A DNA stretch of 17,549 bases from an uncultured Clostridia bacterium. Its GTDB lineage: Bacteria; Bacillota; Clostridia; TANB77; CAG-508. Positions 1 to 5,744 of the stretch are shown piece after piece. Each line of letters starts with the position of its first letter. Position 1 is the stretch's first letter. Location: NCBI GenBank assembly GCA_934155265.1, contig CAKPGU010000025.1:1-17549 (forward strand). The letters run 5' to 3'. The notes under the pieces are model-generated. The model did not search any database. It saw nothing but the letters and a program-made list of their open reading frames with translations, and was not told the origin of the DNA. Both the position numbers and the translations under genes were made by a program.

Positions 1-21
1 TAATAAATCGAGGGCTTAACT
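1..21 (+). rRNA. 23S ribosomal RNA, 3' end only (partial)
   Basis: The first bases (TAATAAATCGAGGGCTTAAC) match the conserved 3' terminus of bacterial 23S rRNA, the strand that closes helix 1. A complete 5S gene follows about 72 nt later, as in a 16S-23S-5S operon. Almost all of the gene lies outside the window. The exact 3' end cannot be fixed because the pairing 5' strand is not visible. Confidence 0.75.
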
Positions 22-93
22 ATAATTTATTAAAAATCCTAATAAATATTTCATCTATGTATTTTTGAGTGTGCTTTAATCACTATATAATTT

Positions 94-209
94 TCTGGTG
101 ACGATTACATGGAGGAAATACCTGTTCCCATCCCGAACACAGAAGTCAAGCTCCAATGTGCCGAAGATACTTGTGGGTTACCCTGCTGGGAAAATAGGTT
201 GTTGCCAGT
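94..209 (+). rRNA. rrf: 5S ribosomal RNA
   Basis: This is a complete 5S rRNA of about 116 nt. The terminal strands TCTGGTG and GTTGCCAG(T) can pair as helix I. The near-universal core CCATCCCGAACACAGAAG is present around 130-147, and a 3' GGTTGTTGCCAG closes the gene. It follows the end of 23S, so it is the last gene of an rRNA operon transcribed rightward. A T-run follows directly and a hairpin terminator lies just downstream. The ends are estimated from helix I and may be off by a base or two. Confidence 0.93.
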
Positions 210-230
210 TTTTTTTTATTTATAATAAAA

Positions 231-277
231 AGCATAAATTAGAACTGTTTATGACAATTTTAATTTATGTTTTTTTA
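231..277 (+). terminator. Rho-independent terminator of the rRNA operon
   Basis: CATAAATTA (233-241) pairs with TAATTTATG (261-269), and weaker A-T and G-U pairs extend the stem at both ends. The T-run at 270-276 follows at once. It lies after the 5S gene and before an independent promoter, as expected for the end of an rRNA transcript. Confidence 0.7.
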
Positions 278-279
278 TA

Positions 280-308
280 TTCACAAAATGTATTAATAAT
301 GATATAAT
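280..308 (+). promoter_or_regulatory. Sigma-A type promoter of the flavin reductase-like gene
   Basis: TTCACA (280-285) is followed by a 17-nt spacer and a perfect TATAAT (303-308), with an extended -10 TGA just before it. The predicted start is near 315 and gives a leader of about 40 nt, which contains the AAAGGGAGG ribosome binding site. The -35 box sits just beyond the rRNA terminator T-run. Confidence 0.75.
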
Positions 309-353
309 AATATACAATCTAAATATAATAAATTATAAAGGGAGGTATTATAA

Positions 354-932
354 ATGAGTAAAGTAACATGGAAGCCAGGTACGTTTTTATATCCATTACC
401 AGTTGTAATGGTATCTTGTGGGACAATGGAAGAATCTAATATTATAACAGTTGCATGGACTGGAATAATGAATACAGATCCTGCAATGGTATATATATCA
501 GTAAGACCAACAAGACATTCATACAATATTATAAAAGAAAGTGGAGAATTTGTAATTAATTTGACCACAGAAGATTTAGCATATGCAACAGATTGGTGTG
601 GTGTAAAAACAGGTGCACAAGTTGATAAATTTAAAGAAATGAATTTAACAAAAGAACCTGCCAAATTTGTGAAGTGTCCCATGATAAAAGAAAGTCCTGT
701 ATCTGTTGAATGTAGGGTAAAAGAGATTAAAGAGCTAGGAAGTCATCATATGTTTATTGCAGAGGTACTTGGAATAAATGCTGATGAAAAATTTATTGAT
801 GAAAAAGGTGCATTTGATATTTCTAAATGTAATTTAATTGCATATTCAAATGGAAATTATTATTCATTAGGCAAAAAAATTGGAAAATTTGGATTTTCAG
901 TTCAAAAAAACAAAAAAAGAAGAAAAAAGTAA
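354..932 (+). CDS. Flavin reductase-like domain protein (FMN-binding split barrel)
   Basis: This 192-residue protein resembles the flavin reductase-like family, small cytoplasmic proteins that bind FMN in a split beta-barrel. Visible hallmarks are an N-terminal P-x-P-V-V-M-V-S-C-G strand (about 15-24), the N-I-I-T-V-A-W-T-G segment (29-37), the R-P-T-R-H-S-Y element (52-58), which is typical of FMN phosphate binding, and G-E-F-V-I-N (64-69). The tail is very basic (KNKKRRKK). The AUG at 354 has GGGAGG 8 nt upstream. The gene has its own promoter and lies alone between the rRNA operon and rpmG, so context says nothing about its substrate. Members may reduce flavin, carry FMN for a partner or act in rubredoxin-linked electron transfer. 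The family is clear; the exact reaction is not. Confidence 0.85.
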   Translation: MSKVTWKPGTFLYPLPVVMVSCGTMEESNIITVAWTGIMNTDPAMVYISVRPTRHSYNIIKESGEFVINLTTEDLAYATDWCGVKTGAQVDKFKEMNLTKEPAKFVKCPMIKESPVSVECRVKEIKELGSHHMFIAEVLGINADEKFIDEKGAFDISKCNLIAYSNGNYYSLGKKIGKFGFSVQKNKKRRKK

Positions 933-942
933 TAAAAATTGA

Positions 943-971
943 TTGACATATCAAGAAAAAAGTGGTAAAAT
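943..971 (+). promoter_or_regulatory. Strong promoter of the rpmG-secE-nusG-rplKAJL operon
   Basis: A consensus TTGACA (943-948), a 17-nt spacer, an extended -10 TG (963-964) and TAAAAT (966-971) form a near-ideal vegetative promoter. It starts 11 nt after the flavin reductase stop codon. The predicted start (about 978) falls inside a stem-loop. The same layout recurs before rpsL (16329-16357). Confidence 0.85.
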
Positions 972-974
972 ATT

Positions 975-1003
975 TGAGCATACGTAGAATAAGTGTATGC
1001 TCA
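975..1003 (+). promoter_or_regulatory. 5' leader hairpin of the rpmG transcript
   Basis: TGAGCATAC (975-983) pairs perfectly with GTATGCTCA (995-1003) around an 11-nt loop. The predicted transcript begins within or just before the left arm, so the mRNA would carry a hairpin at its extreme 5' end. No T-run follows, so it does not look like a terminator. It could protect the 5' end or be a protein-binding site. Confidence 0.55.
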
Positions 1004-1048
1004 CATCGTTTAAAAAAGTAAGGTTAAAAAAGTCGGAGGTGTATTTAA

Positions 1049-1213
1049 ATGGCAGCTAAAGGACCAAGAGAAAATATCATATTAGAATGTACAGAATGCA
1101 AAAACAGAAACTATATGACATCAAAAAATAAAAGAAACAATACAGATAGACTAGAATTAGTTAAATATTGTAAATTTTGCAAAAAACGTACAACTCATAA
1201 AGAAACTAAATAG
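1049..1213 (+). CDS. rpmG: 50S ribosomal protein L33
   Basis: This 54-residue protein is a component of the large ribosomal subunit near the E site. The translation begins MAAKGPRENIILECTEC and ends YCKFCKKRTTHKETK, which fits L33. It keeps both CxxC pairs (Cys14/17 and Cys41/44), so it is the zinc-binding form rather than the zinc-free paralogue that some Bacillota use under zinc starvation. TCGGAGG lies 9 nt before the AUG. It is first in the operon, 28 nt before secE, a normal order in Bacillota. No tRNA gene lies between it and secE, although many clostridia have one there. Confidence 0.95.
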   Translation: MAAKGPRENIILECTECKNRNYMTSKNKRNNTDRLELVKYCKFCKKRTTHKETK

Positions 1214-1241
1214 TATAAAGCTATTTTAAGGAGGAAATAAA

Positions 1242-1715
1242 ATGGCTAAAAAAGATAATAAGAATGAAAGTAAGGCTAAAAAACATTTTTTCAAAGACTT
1301 TAAAGCAGAACTAAAAAAAGTAATTTGGCCAACACCAAAACAATTAGTAAATAATACTAGTGCTGTTGTTGCAATAGTATTAGTAACTGCTGCAATTGTA
1401 TTTGTATTAGATGTTGTATTCGATATGGGTAACAAATATGGAATAAGCAAAATGCAAAACATAGTTAATGAAAAATATAATAAAGAAGAAAGCTCTGAAA
1501 ATACTGATAGTACAGAAAGTACTGATAACGGAGAAGAAAATACGGACAATCAAGAAAACACAGATACAGAGAACTCTGCTACTGAAGAAACAACAAATGA
1601 TAGTGATGATAATTCAACAGCAGAAGATTCAAATACAACTGAGTCAAATACAGAAAATGTTACACCAACAGAAGAAACAACAAATGATGGTGAACAAACT
1701 AATCCGGAACAATAA
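1242..1715 (+). CDS. secE: Preprotein translocase subunit SecE with a long acidic C-terminal tail
   Basis: SecE is the small membrane subunit that clamps SecY in the Sec translocon. The basic N-terminus (about 1-20) is followed by the amphipathic family signature FKAELKKVIWPTPKQL (about 20-35) and one membrane helix near 40-61. Single-helix SecE proteins are usually about 60-75 residues. This one has 157, because about 80-85 residues made almost wholly of Glu, Asp, Asn, Thr and Ser follow the helix. With the usual N-in topology this tail would be outside the cell. The segment is imperfectly repetitive, with recurring T-E-E-T-T-N-D blocks. Its codon use matches the neighbours, the frame stays open, and nusG begins 13 nt later, so I see no sign of a frameshift. 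The AUG has AAGGAGG 7 nt upstream. Confidence 0.93.
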   Translation: MAKKDNKNESKAKKHFFKDFKAELKKVIWPTPKQLVNNTSAVVAIVLVTAAIVFVLDVVFDMGNKYGISKMQNIVNEKYNKEESSENTDSTESTDNGEENTDNQENTDTENSATEETTNDSDDNSTAEDSNTTESNTENVTPTEETTNDGEQTNPEQ

Positions 1716-1728
1716 GGAGGTCAAATAA

Positions 1729-2265
1729 ATGTCACAAAAAGATTATGATATGTCACCAAGGTGGTATGTAGTACATACATATTCAGGATATGAAAATAAA
1801 GTAAAAACTGACCTTGAAAAAACAGTAAAAAACAGAGAACTGGAAGAATATTTCTTTGACATAGTTGTTCCAATGGAAGAACAAATTGAAATAAAAGATG
1901 GACAAAGAAAAGCAAACCTAAAAAAAGTATTTCCAGGATATGTGTTAGTGAAAATGATTGTAACAGAAGAAACATGGTATATTGTTAGAAATACTAGAGG
2001 TGTTACAGGATTTGTAGGATCTGGAACAGACCCTATTCCATTAACAGATGAAGAAATTCGTGCAATGGGATTTGAGGATGCATCAATAAGTGTAGACTAT
2101 GATGTGAATGATTCAGTACAAATACTAAATGGACCATTTAAAGACTCAATAGGAACTGTTCAAGAAATAAATAAAGAAAAGCATAAAGTTAAAGTTTTAA
2201 TTTCTATGTTTGGTAGGGAAACACCAGTAGAATTAGAATTTTCACAAATACAAAAAGTAGATTAA
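1729..2265 (+). CDS. nusG: Transcription termination/antitermination protein NusG
   Basis: NusG binds RNA polymerase at the clamp and affects pausing, termination and coupling to the ribosome. The 178-residue protein has the NGN domain (about 1-115), beginning with R-W-Y-V-V-H-T-Y-S-G-Y-E and including F-P-G-Y-V-L-V and R-G-V-T-G-F-V-G. A linker leads to a C-terminal KOW domain (about 125-178) containing V-Q-I-L-N-G-P-F and G-R-E-T-P-V-E-L. Length and architecture are ordinary for the family. The AUG has AAGGAGG 8 nt upstream. It lies between secE and rplK, the order seen across bacteria. Confidence 0.97.
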   Translation: MSQKDYDMSPRWYVVHTYSGYENKVKTDLEKTVKNRELEEYFFDIVVPMEEQIEIKDGQRKANLKKVFPGYVLVKMIVTEETWYIVRNTRGVTGFVGSGTDPIPLTDEEIRAMGFEDASISVDYDVNDSVQILNGPFKDSIGTVQEINKEKHKVKVLISMFGRETPVELEFSQIQKVD

Positions 2266-2277
2266 AGGAGGCGAAAT

Positions 2278-2712
2278 TTGAAAATGGCAGAGAAAGAAAT
2301 TTCAAATATCATAAAATTACAAATAGAAGCAGGAAAGGCAACTCCAGCTCCACCAGTTGGACCAGCTTTAGGTGGTAGTGGTGTAAATATCATGCAATTC
2401 GTTAAAGAATTCAATGATAGAACAGCAAATCAAGCAGGATTTATAATCCCTGTTGTAATAACTGTATACAAAGATAAATCATTTACATTTATTACAAAAG
2501 TTCCACCAGTAGCAGTATTAATAAAGAAAGCTGTTAAAATTGAAAAAGGTTCTGGAAAACCAAACAGAGATAAAGTTGCTAAAATAACAATGGAACAAGT
2601 TAAAGCAATAGCTGAACAAAAAATGCCAGACTTAAATGCTGCATCAATAGAAACAGCTATGAAAATGGTAGCTGGAACAGCTAGAAGTATGGGAGTAGTT
2701 GTAGTAGACTAA
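2278..2712 (+). CDS. rplK: 50S ribosomal protein L11
   Basis: L11 sits at the GTPase-associated centre of the large subunit and binds 23S rRNA there with L10-L12. The N-terminal signature K-A-T-P-A-P-P-V-G-P-A-L-G is intact, as are the C-terminal RNA-binding elements (KVPPVAVLIKKA; GTARSMGVVVVD). The start is uncertain. UUG at 2278 lies 6 nt after AGGAGG (2266-2271), the spacing used by neighbouring genes. AUG at 2284 lies 12 nt away but gives the usual family N-terminus, Met-Ala. The two differ by two residues (144 or 143). I kept the UUG on spacing. The gene starts 13 nt after nusG. Confidence 0.95.
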   Translation: MKMAEKEISNIIKLQIEAGKATPAPPVGPALGGSGVNIMQFVKEFNDRTANQAGFIIPVVITVYKDKSFTFITKVPPVAVLIKKAVKIEKGSGKPNRDKVAKITMEQVKAIAEQKMPDLNAASIETAMKMVAGTARSMGVVVVD

Positions 2713-2730
2713 TATTATTAAAATATAAAA

Positions 2731-2764
2731 GTGGGAGAGTTATATAATAACTCGTTAAAACCAA
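2731..2764 (+). promoter_or_regulatory. Probable L1-binding mRNA hairpin before rplA
   Basis: The rplK-rplA gap can fold into an inner stem, GAGTTAT (2737-2743) with ATAACTC (2747-2753), and a short outer stem, TGG (2732-2734) with CCA (2761-2763). The GA and GTTAAAA bases between them form an asymmetric internal loop. This two-stem shape is what ribosomal protein L1 recognises in rRNA and in its own mRNA. The outer stem ends at the AAAGGAGG of rplA, so bound L1 could hide that site. The assignment rests on shape and place; I could not align it to known examples. Confidence 0.5.
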
Positions 2765-2776
2765 AGGAGGATTAAA

Positions 2777-3460
2777 ATGAAAAAATCAAAAAGATATGTA
2801 GAATGTTCTAAATTAGTTGATTCTAATAAAGAATATGAAATTAAAGAAGCATTAGATGTAATAGAAAAAATGCCAAAAACAAAATTTGATCAAACAGTTG
2901 AATTACATGTTAAATTAGGTGTAGATTCAAAACATGCTGACCAACAAGTAAGAGGTACTGTTGTACTTCCAAATGGTACAGGAAAAACACAAAGAGTTTT
3001 AGTATTTGCTAAAGGCCCAAAAGCAGACGAAGCTGAAAAAGCTGGAGCTGACTTTGTAGGAGCTGAAGAATTAATACCAAGAATTCAAAATGACAACTGG
3101 TTTGATTATGATGTAATTGTTGCAACACCAGACATGATGGGTGTAGTTGGTAGGTTAGGTAAAGTATTAGGACCAAAAGGTTTAATGCCAAACCCTAAAT
3201 CAGGAACAGTTACAATGGATGTAGCTAAAGCAATAAAAGAAATCAAATCTGGTAAAGTTGAATATAGATTAGATAAAACTAATATTATTCACTTAGGATT
3301 TGGAAAAGTTTCATTTGGAGCTGATAAATTAGCTGAAAACTATGATGCAATAATGGGAGCTATAATAAAAGCTAAACCAGCAGCAGCTAAAGGACAATAC
3401 ATCAAAGGTGTATCTATATCAACAACAATGGGACCTGGACTTTCTATTAACCAAAAATAA
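2777..3460 (+). CDS. rplA: 50S ribosomal protein L1
   Basis: L1 forms the mobile L1 stalk at the ribosomal E site. In many bacteria it also represses translation of its own operon by binding the mRNA. The 227-residue protein has normal length. It shows the split domain I and the Rossmann-like domain II, with the family motif G-R-L-G-K-V-L-G-P-K-G-L-M-P-N-P-K near residues 126-142 and the conserved C-terminal S-I-S-T-T-M-G-P-G. The AUG has AAAGGAGG 6 nt upstream, adjoining a hairpin that may be its autoregulatory site. Confidence 0.97.
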   Translation: MKKSKRYVECSKLVDSNKEYEIKEALDVIEKMPKTKFDQTVELHVKLGVDSKHADQQVRGTVVLPNGTGKTQRVLVFAKGPKADEAEKAGADFVGAEELIPRIQNDNWFDYDVIVATPDMMGVVGRLGKVLGPKGLMPNPKSGTVTMDVAKAIKEIKSGKVEYRLDKTNIIHLGFGKVSFGADKLAENYDAIMGAIIKAKPAAAKGQYIKGVSISTTMGPGLSINQK

Positions 3461-3477
3461 TTTATATATAATAATAG

Positions 3478-3575
3478 CCAAAGACAGTAGGCAATAAAAT
3501 AAGACCTACCGAGGTATATTGAGATAAACACAATCTTTATGCCTCAATGTATTTGGCATAGGGATTGTTTTTTAA
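3478..3575 (+). promoter_or_regulatory. L10-type ribosomal protein leader with attenuator
   Basis: The rplA-rplJ gap carries the conserved L10 leader core, CCAAAGACAGTAGG (3478-3491) and AAGACCTACCGAGG (3501-3514), in which GTAGG pairs with CCTAC. Downstream, TATATTGAG (3515-3523) can pair with CCTCAATGTA (3543-3551). In competition with this, 3531-3543 pairs over 13 bp with 3555-3567 and is followed by six T residues (3568-3573), forming an intrinsic terminator. The terminator loop contains the right strand of the upstream pairing, so the two folds exclude each other. The L10-L12 complex is the known ligand of this family, so excess L10 should stop rplJ-rplL transcription. Confidence 0.85.
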
Positions 3576-3614
3576 TTTTAAATATAAAAAATATATCTAG
3601 GAGGTGAATTATAA

Positions 3615-4115
3615 ATGGCAAGTGAAAAAATCTTAAACCAAAAGAAAGAAGAAGTATCAAAATTAGCTGAAAAAATGAAAGAAGCTAAAATAATACTTTT
3701 AACAGATTACAGAGGAATTAATGTAGCTGATGTAACAGAATTAAGAGCTGAACTTAGAAAATCTAATTCTGAATATACAGTAATCAAAAATAACATAACA
3801 AGAAGAGCATTAGCTGAAGCTGGAATTGAAGGACTAGAAAGTTTATTAGAAGGTCCAACAGCAGTTGTTATGAACAATGATGATTACTTAGAAACAGCTA
3901 AAGTAATATACAATTACAGTAAAGACAATGATTTTTATAAAATCAAAGGTGGTGTAATTGATGGAAAAGTAATGACAGCTGAAGAGATAATAACTTTAGC
4001 AAAATTACCATCAAGAGAAACATTACTATCTATGCTTGCTGGTGCATTACTTGGAAATATATCAAAACTTGCAGTTGCACTTGATCAAGTTAAAGCTCAA
4101 AAAGAAAATGCTTAG
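3615..4115 (+). CDS. rplJ: 50S ribosomal protein L10
   Basis: L10 is the base of the ribosomal stalk. It binds 23S rRNA near L11 and carries L7/L12 dimers on its C-terminal helix. The 166-residue sequence has the expected N-terminal half, including L-L-T-D-Y-R-G-I-N-V and E-Y-T-V-I-K-N-N-I-T-R-R-A-L, then E-G-P-T-A-V-V. The C-terminal helix (about 135-166) is rich in Ala, Leu and Lys. The AUG follows TAGGAGGTG by a normal distance. It is translated downstream of the L10 leader, which should set its level together with rplL. Confidence 0.97.
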   Translation: MASEKILNQKKEEVSKLAEKMKEAKIILLTDYRGINVADVTELRAELRKSNSEYTVIKNNITRRALAEAGIEGLESLLEGPTAVVMNNDDYLETAKVIYNYSKDNDFYKIKGGVIDGKVMTAEEIITLAKLPSRETLLSMLAGALLGNISKLAVALDQVKAQKENA

Positions 4116-4205
4116 TATATCTACGCAATTTATTAAAATATGAAAATAATTAGAGTAGCGAACTTATATCGTAAATATTAAAATAAAAAATAGGAGGATT
4201 TAAAA

Positions 4206-4565
4206 ATGAGTAAAGAAGAAATGATAGAAGAAATCAAAAAAATGACAGTAGTAGAATTAGCTGATTTAGTAAAAGCTATAGAAGAAGAATTTGGAGTATC
4301 TGCAGTAGCAGCAGCTGCACCAGCAGCAGCAGGAGCTGCAGCAGCTGAAGAAAAATCTTCATTCAATGTTGTATTATCAGCAGCTGGAGATCAAAAAATC
4401 AAAGTTATCACAGCTGTTAAAAATGCATTAGGATTAGGATTAAAAGAAGCTAAAGAAATGGTTGATGGAGCACCAAAAACATTAAAAGAAAATGTTTCTA
4501 AAGCTGAAGCTGAAGAATTAAAAGCTAAACTTGAAGAAGTTGGAGCAGTTATAGAATTACAATAA
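4206..4565 (+). CDS. rplL: 50S ribosomal protein L7/L12
   Basis: L7/L12 is the multi-copy acidic stalk protein that recruits translation GTPases. The 119-residue protein has the N-terminal dimerisation domain (about 1-33), a flexible Ala/Pro/Gly hinge (about 34-52) and the globular C-terminal domain, with K-V-I-T-A-V-K-N-A-L-G-L-G-L-K-E-A-K and V-D-G-A-P-K. TAGGAGG lies 8 nt before the AUG. The 90-nt gap from rplJ has no clear terminator, so the two genes are probably cotranscribed. It is the last gene of this operon; the rpoB that normally follows is absent. Confidence 0.97.
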   Translation: MSKEEMIEEIKKMTVVELADLVKAIEEEFGVSAVAAAAPAAAGAAAAEEKSSFNVVLSAAGDQKIKVITAVKNALGLGLKEAKEMVDGAPKTLKENVSKAEAEELKAKLEEVGAVIELQ

Positions 4566-4574
4566 TTTATAGAT

Positions 4575-4604
4575 AAAAAGACACTTGAAATATAGTGTCT
4601 TTTT
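4575..4604 (+). terminator. Rho-independent terminator after rplL
   Basis: AAAAAGACACT (4575-4585) pairs perfectly with AGTGTCTTTTT (4594-4604) around an 8-nt loop, giving an 11-bp stem that ends in a T-run. It closes the ribosomal protein operon. Confidence 0.9.
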
Positions 4605-4606
4605 GC

Positions 4607-4635
4607 TTGCTATTTCGTATATAATGCGATAAAAT
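4607..4635 (+). promoter_or_regulatory. Candidate promoter of mtnN
   Basis: TTGCTA (4607-4612), a 17-nt spacer and TAAAAT (4630-4635) lie between the rplL terminator and mtnN. A TATAAT at 4620-4625 has no -35 box at a good distance. The -35 match is moderate, but some promoter is needed after the strong upstream terminator. Confidence 0.45.
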
Positions 4636-4674
4636 ATTAACATAGTAATTTATGGAGATAAGGAGATTAAGGAT

Positions 4675-5385
4675 ATGAAGATATATGGAATAATAGCAGC
4701 AATGCAAGAAGAAATGCAAGAAATAAAAAAAATAATGACAGAGATAGAAGAAAAAGAAGTATATGAATTGACTTTTTTTAAAGGAAAAATAAATAACAAA
4801 AATATAGTCTTAGTAGAGTCTGGAGTAGGAAAAGTAAATGCAGCTAGAACAACACAAATTTTAATTGACAATTTTAAAGTAGAAGCTATTATAAATGTTG
4901 GGTCAGCTGGTTGTGCAAATAATGAATTAGAAATAGGAGATATAGTAATAGGAAAAAAATTAGTTCAACATGATTTTGATATAACAGCATTTGGGCATCC
5001 TAAAGGTTTTATAAGTAATGTAGGAGAAAATGTTGAGAGTGATAGTGAATTAATTAGAAAAATGGAACAAACAATATCAAAGTTACAAGATAAAGAATTT
5101 AAAATAAAAGTTGGAACAATTGCATCAGGGGATATTTTTTGTACAGAAAAAACAATGAAAGATAAAATAAGAACAAAATTTAATGCGGATGCAATTGAAA
5201 TGGAAGGTTCTGCAATTGCGCAAGTATGTAAATTAGATAATATACCATTTATTGTTATAAGAAGCATATCAGATAACCCTAATGGAAATAATAATATAAC
5301 ATTTGAACAATTTTTAGAAAAAGCTTCAAAAAGATGTGCACAAATAATTGAAGAATTTTTCAATCAAGATGCTTTACAAATCTAG
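4675..5385 (+). CDS. mtnN: 5'-methylthioadenosine/S-adenosylhomocysteine nucleosidase
   Basis: This enzyme cleaves the adenine-ribose bond of methylthioadenosine and S-adenosylhomocysteine, clearing by-products of SAM-dependent reactions and feeding methionine salvage and autoinducer-2 synthesis. The 236-residue protein has family length. It starts M-K-I-Y-G-I-I-A-A-M-Q-E-E-M, with Glu13 matching the catalytic N-terminal Glu. It has the glycine-rich N-V-G-S-A-G loop, the E-M-E-G-S-A-I-A motif (key Glu177) and R-S-I-S-D-N with the catalytic Asp200. The AUG has AAGGAG 9 nt upstream. The gene stands between two terminated units, and its last codons overlap the promoter of the pheS leader. It has no functional link to its neighbours beyond general SAM metabolism. 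Confidence 0.93.
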   Translation: MKIYGIIAAMQEEMQEIKKIMTEIEEKEVYELTFFKGKINNKNIVLVESGVGKVNAARTTQILIDNFKVEAIINVGSAGCANNELEIGDIVIGKKLVQHDFDITAFGHPKGFISNVGENVESDSELIRKMEQTISKLQDKEFKIKVGTIASGDIFCTEKTMKDKIRTKFNADAIEMEGSAIAQVCKLDNIPFIVIRSISDNPNGNNNITFEQFLEKASKRCAQIIEEFFNQDALQI

Positions 5386-5401
5386 GAAAAGGTGCTATAA
5401 T
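5373..5401 (+). promoter_or_regulatory. Promoter of the pheS-pheT T-box leader
   Basis: TTTACA (5373-5378), a 17-nt spacer, an extended -10 TG (5393-5394) and a perfect TATAAT (5396-5401) predict a start near 5408. The -35 box lies inside the last codons of mtnN, whose stop ends at 5385, so the two units overlap at the DNA level. Confidence 0.75.
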
Positions 5402-5407
5402 AATTGT

Positions 5408-5695
5408 GCTATAAAGTATATTAATAAAATCCTATGAAAAAGCAAAGTAAATATATTGAAAAGTATTACAGAGAAAATAGCAAAGCTGAGAGCTATTTAT
5501 ACAAAATATATTGAAAATTCACTTTTGAGGTCTTACTTTGAACAACAGTAGAGGTAAGCGGTTGAACCGTTAAAACTATAATGAGGTTAATAAACGAGCT
5601 TTAAAAAATATAAAAAAGCAAGTAATTAATAAAATTAGGTGGTACCACGAAAAGAACCATTCGTCCTAATAAATAGGAAGGATGGTTCTTTTATT
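5408..5695 (+). promoter_or_regulatory. T-box riboswitch (tRNA-Phe specific) controlling pheS-pheT
   Basis: The leader of about 290 nt fills the mtnN-pheS gap. Stem I is seen from the AATAGC/GCTATT arm near 5475-5506 and from the 3' strand TTGAAAATTCACTTTTGAG. In that strand GAA precedes the specifier TTC (5518-5520), followed by the usual ACTTTTGAG pattern. TTC is a phenylalanine codon, which fits the downstream genes. The T-box sequence ATTAGGTGGTACCACG is at 5634-5649; its TGGT (5640-5643) can pair with the ACCA end of uncharged tRNA. The terminator follows at 5650-5695. By family knowledge, uncharged tRNA-Phe stabilises the antiterminator and allows transcription of pheST. The 5' end is taken from the promoter. 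Confidence 0.95.
5650..5695 (+). terminator. T-box regulated intrinsic terminator
   Basis: AAAAGAACCAT (5650-5660) pairs with ATGGTTCTTTT (5682-5692). The stem continues through TCCT/AGGA (5664-5667 with 5675-5678) to a short loop. The left side directly follows the T-box sequence, so the antiterminator fold competes with it. Confidence 0.92.
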
Positions 5696-5744
5696 GTTGG
5701 ACAGACTATTATAATTATACCGATAGAAAGGAAGGATAGAAAAA

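Noticed and set aside
65..91. TTGAGT and TATAAT just before the 5S gene, resembling a promoter
   Set aside because: The spacer is only 15 nt and the start would fall inside the mature 5S. The gene is read from the rRNA operon.
98..307. 69-residue plus-strand open frame starting inside the 5S region
   Set aside because: It runs through the 5S rRNA and its terminator, has no ribosome binding site and its sequence is not protein-like. It is a chance frame.
1214..1241. tRNA-Trp gene expected between rpmG and secE in some clostridia
   Set aside because: The gap is only 28 nt and holds just the secE ribosome binding site.
1468..1728. 86-residue plus-strand frame overlapping the SecE tail
   Set aside because: It overlaps secE in another frame and consists of Lys, Gln and Ile repeats expected from shifting the acidic tail. 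I considered it as evidence of a frameshift, but the secE frame ends just before nusG with normal spacing.
4116..4205. Possible regulatory structure between rplJ and rplL
   Set aside because: Only four-base pairings (CTAC/GTAG) were found in this 90-nt AT-rich gap. Nothing stands out from background.
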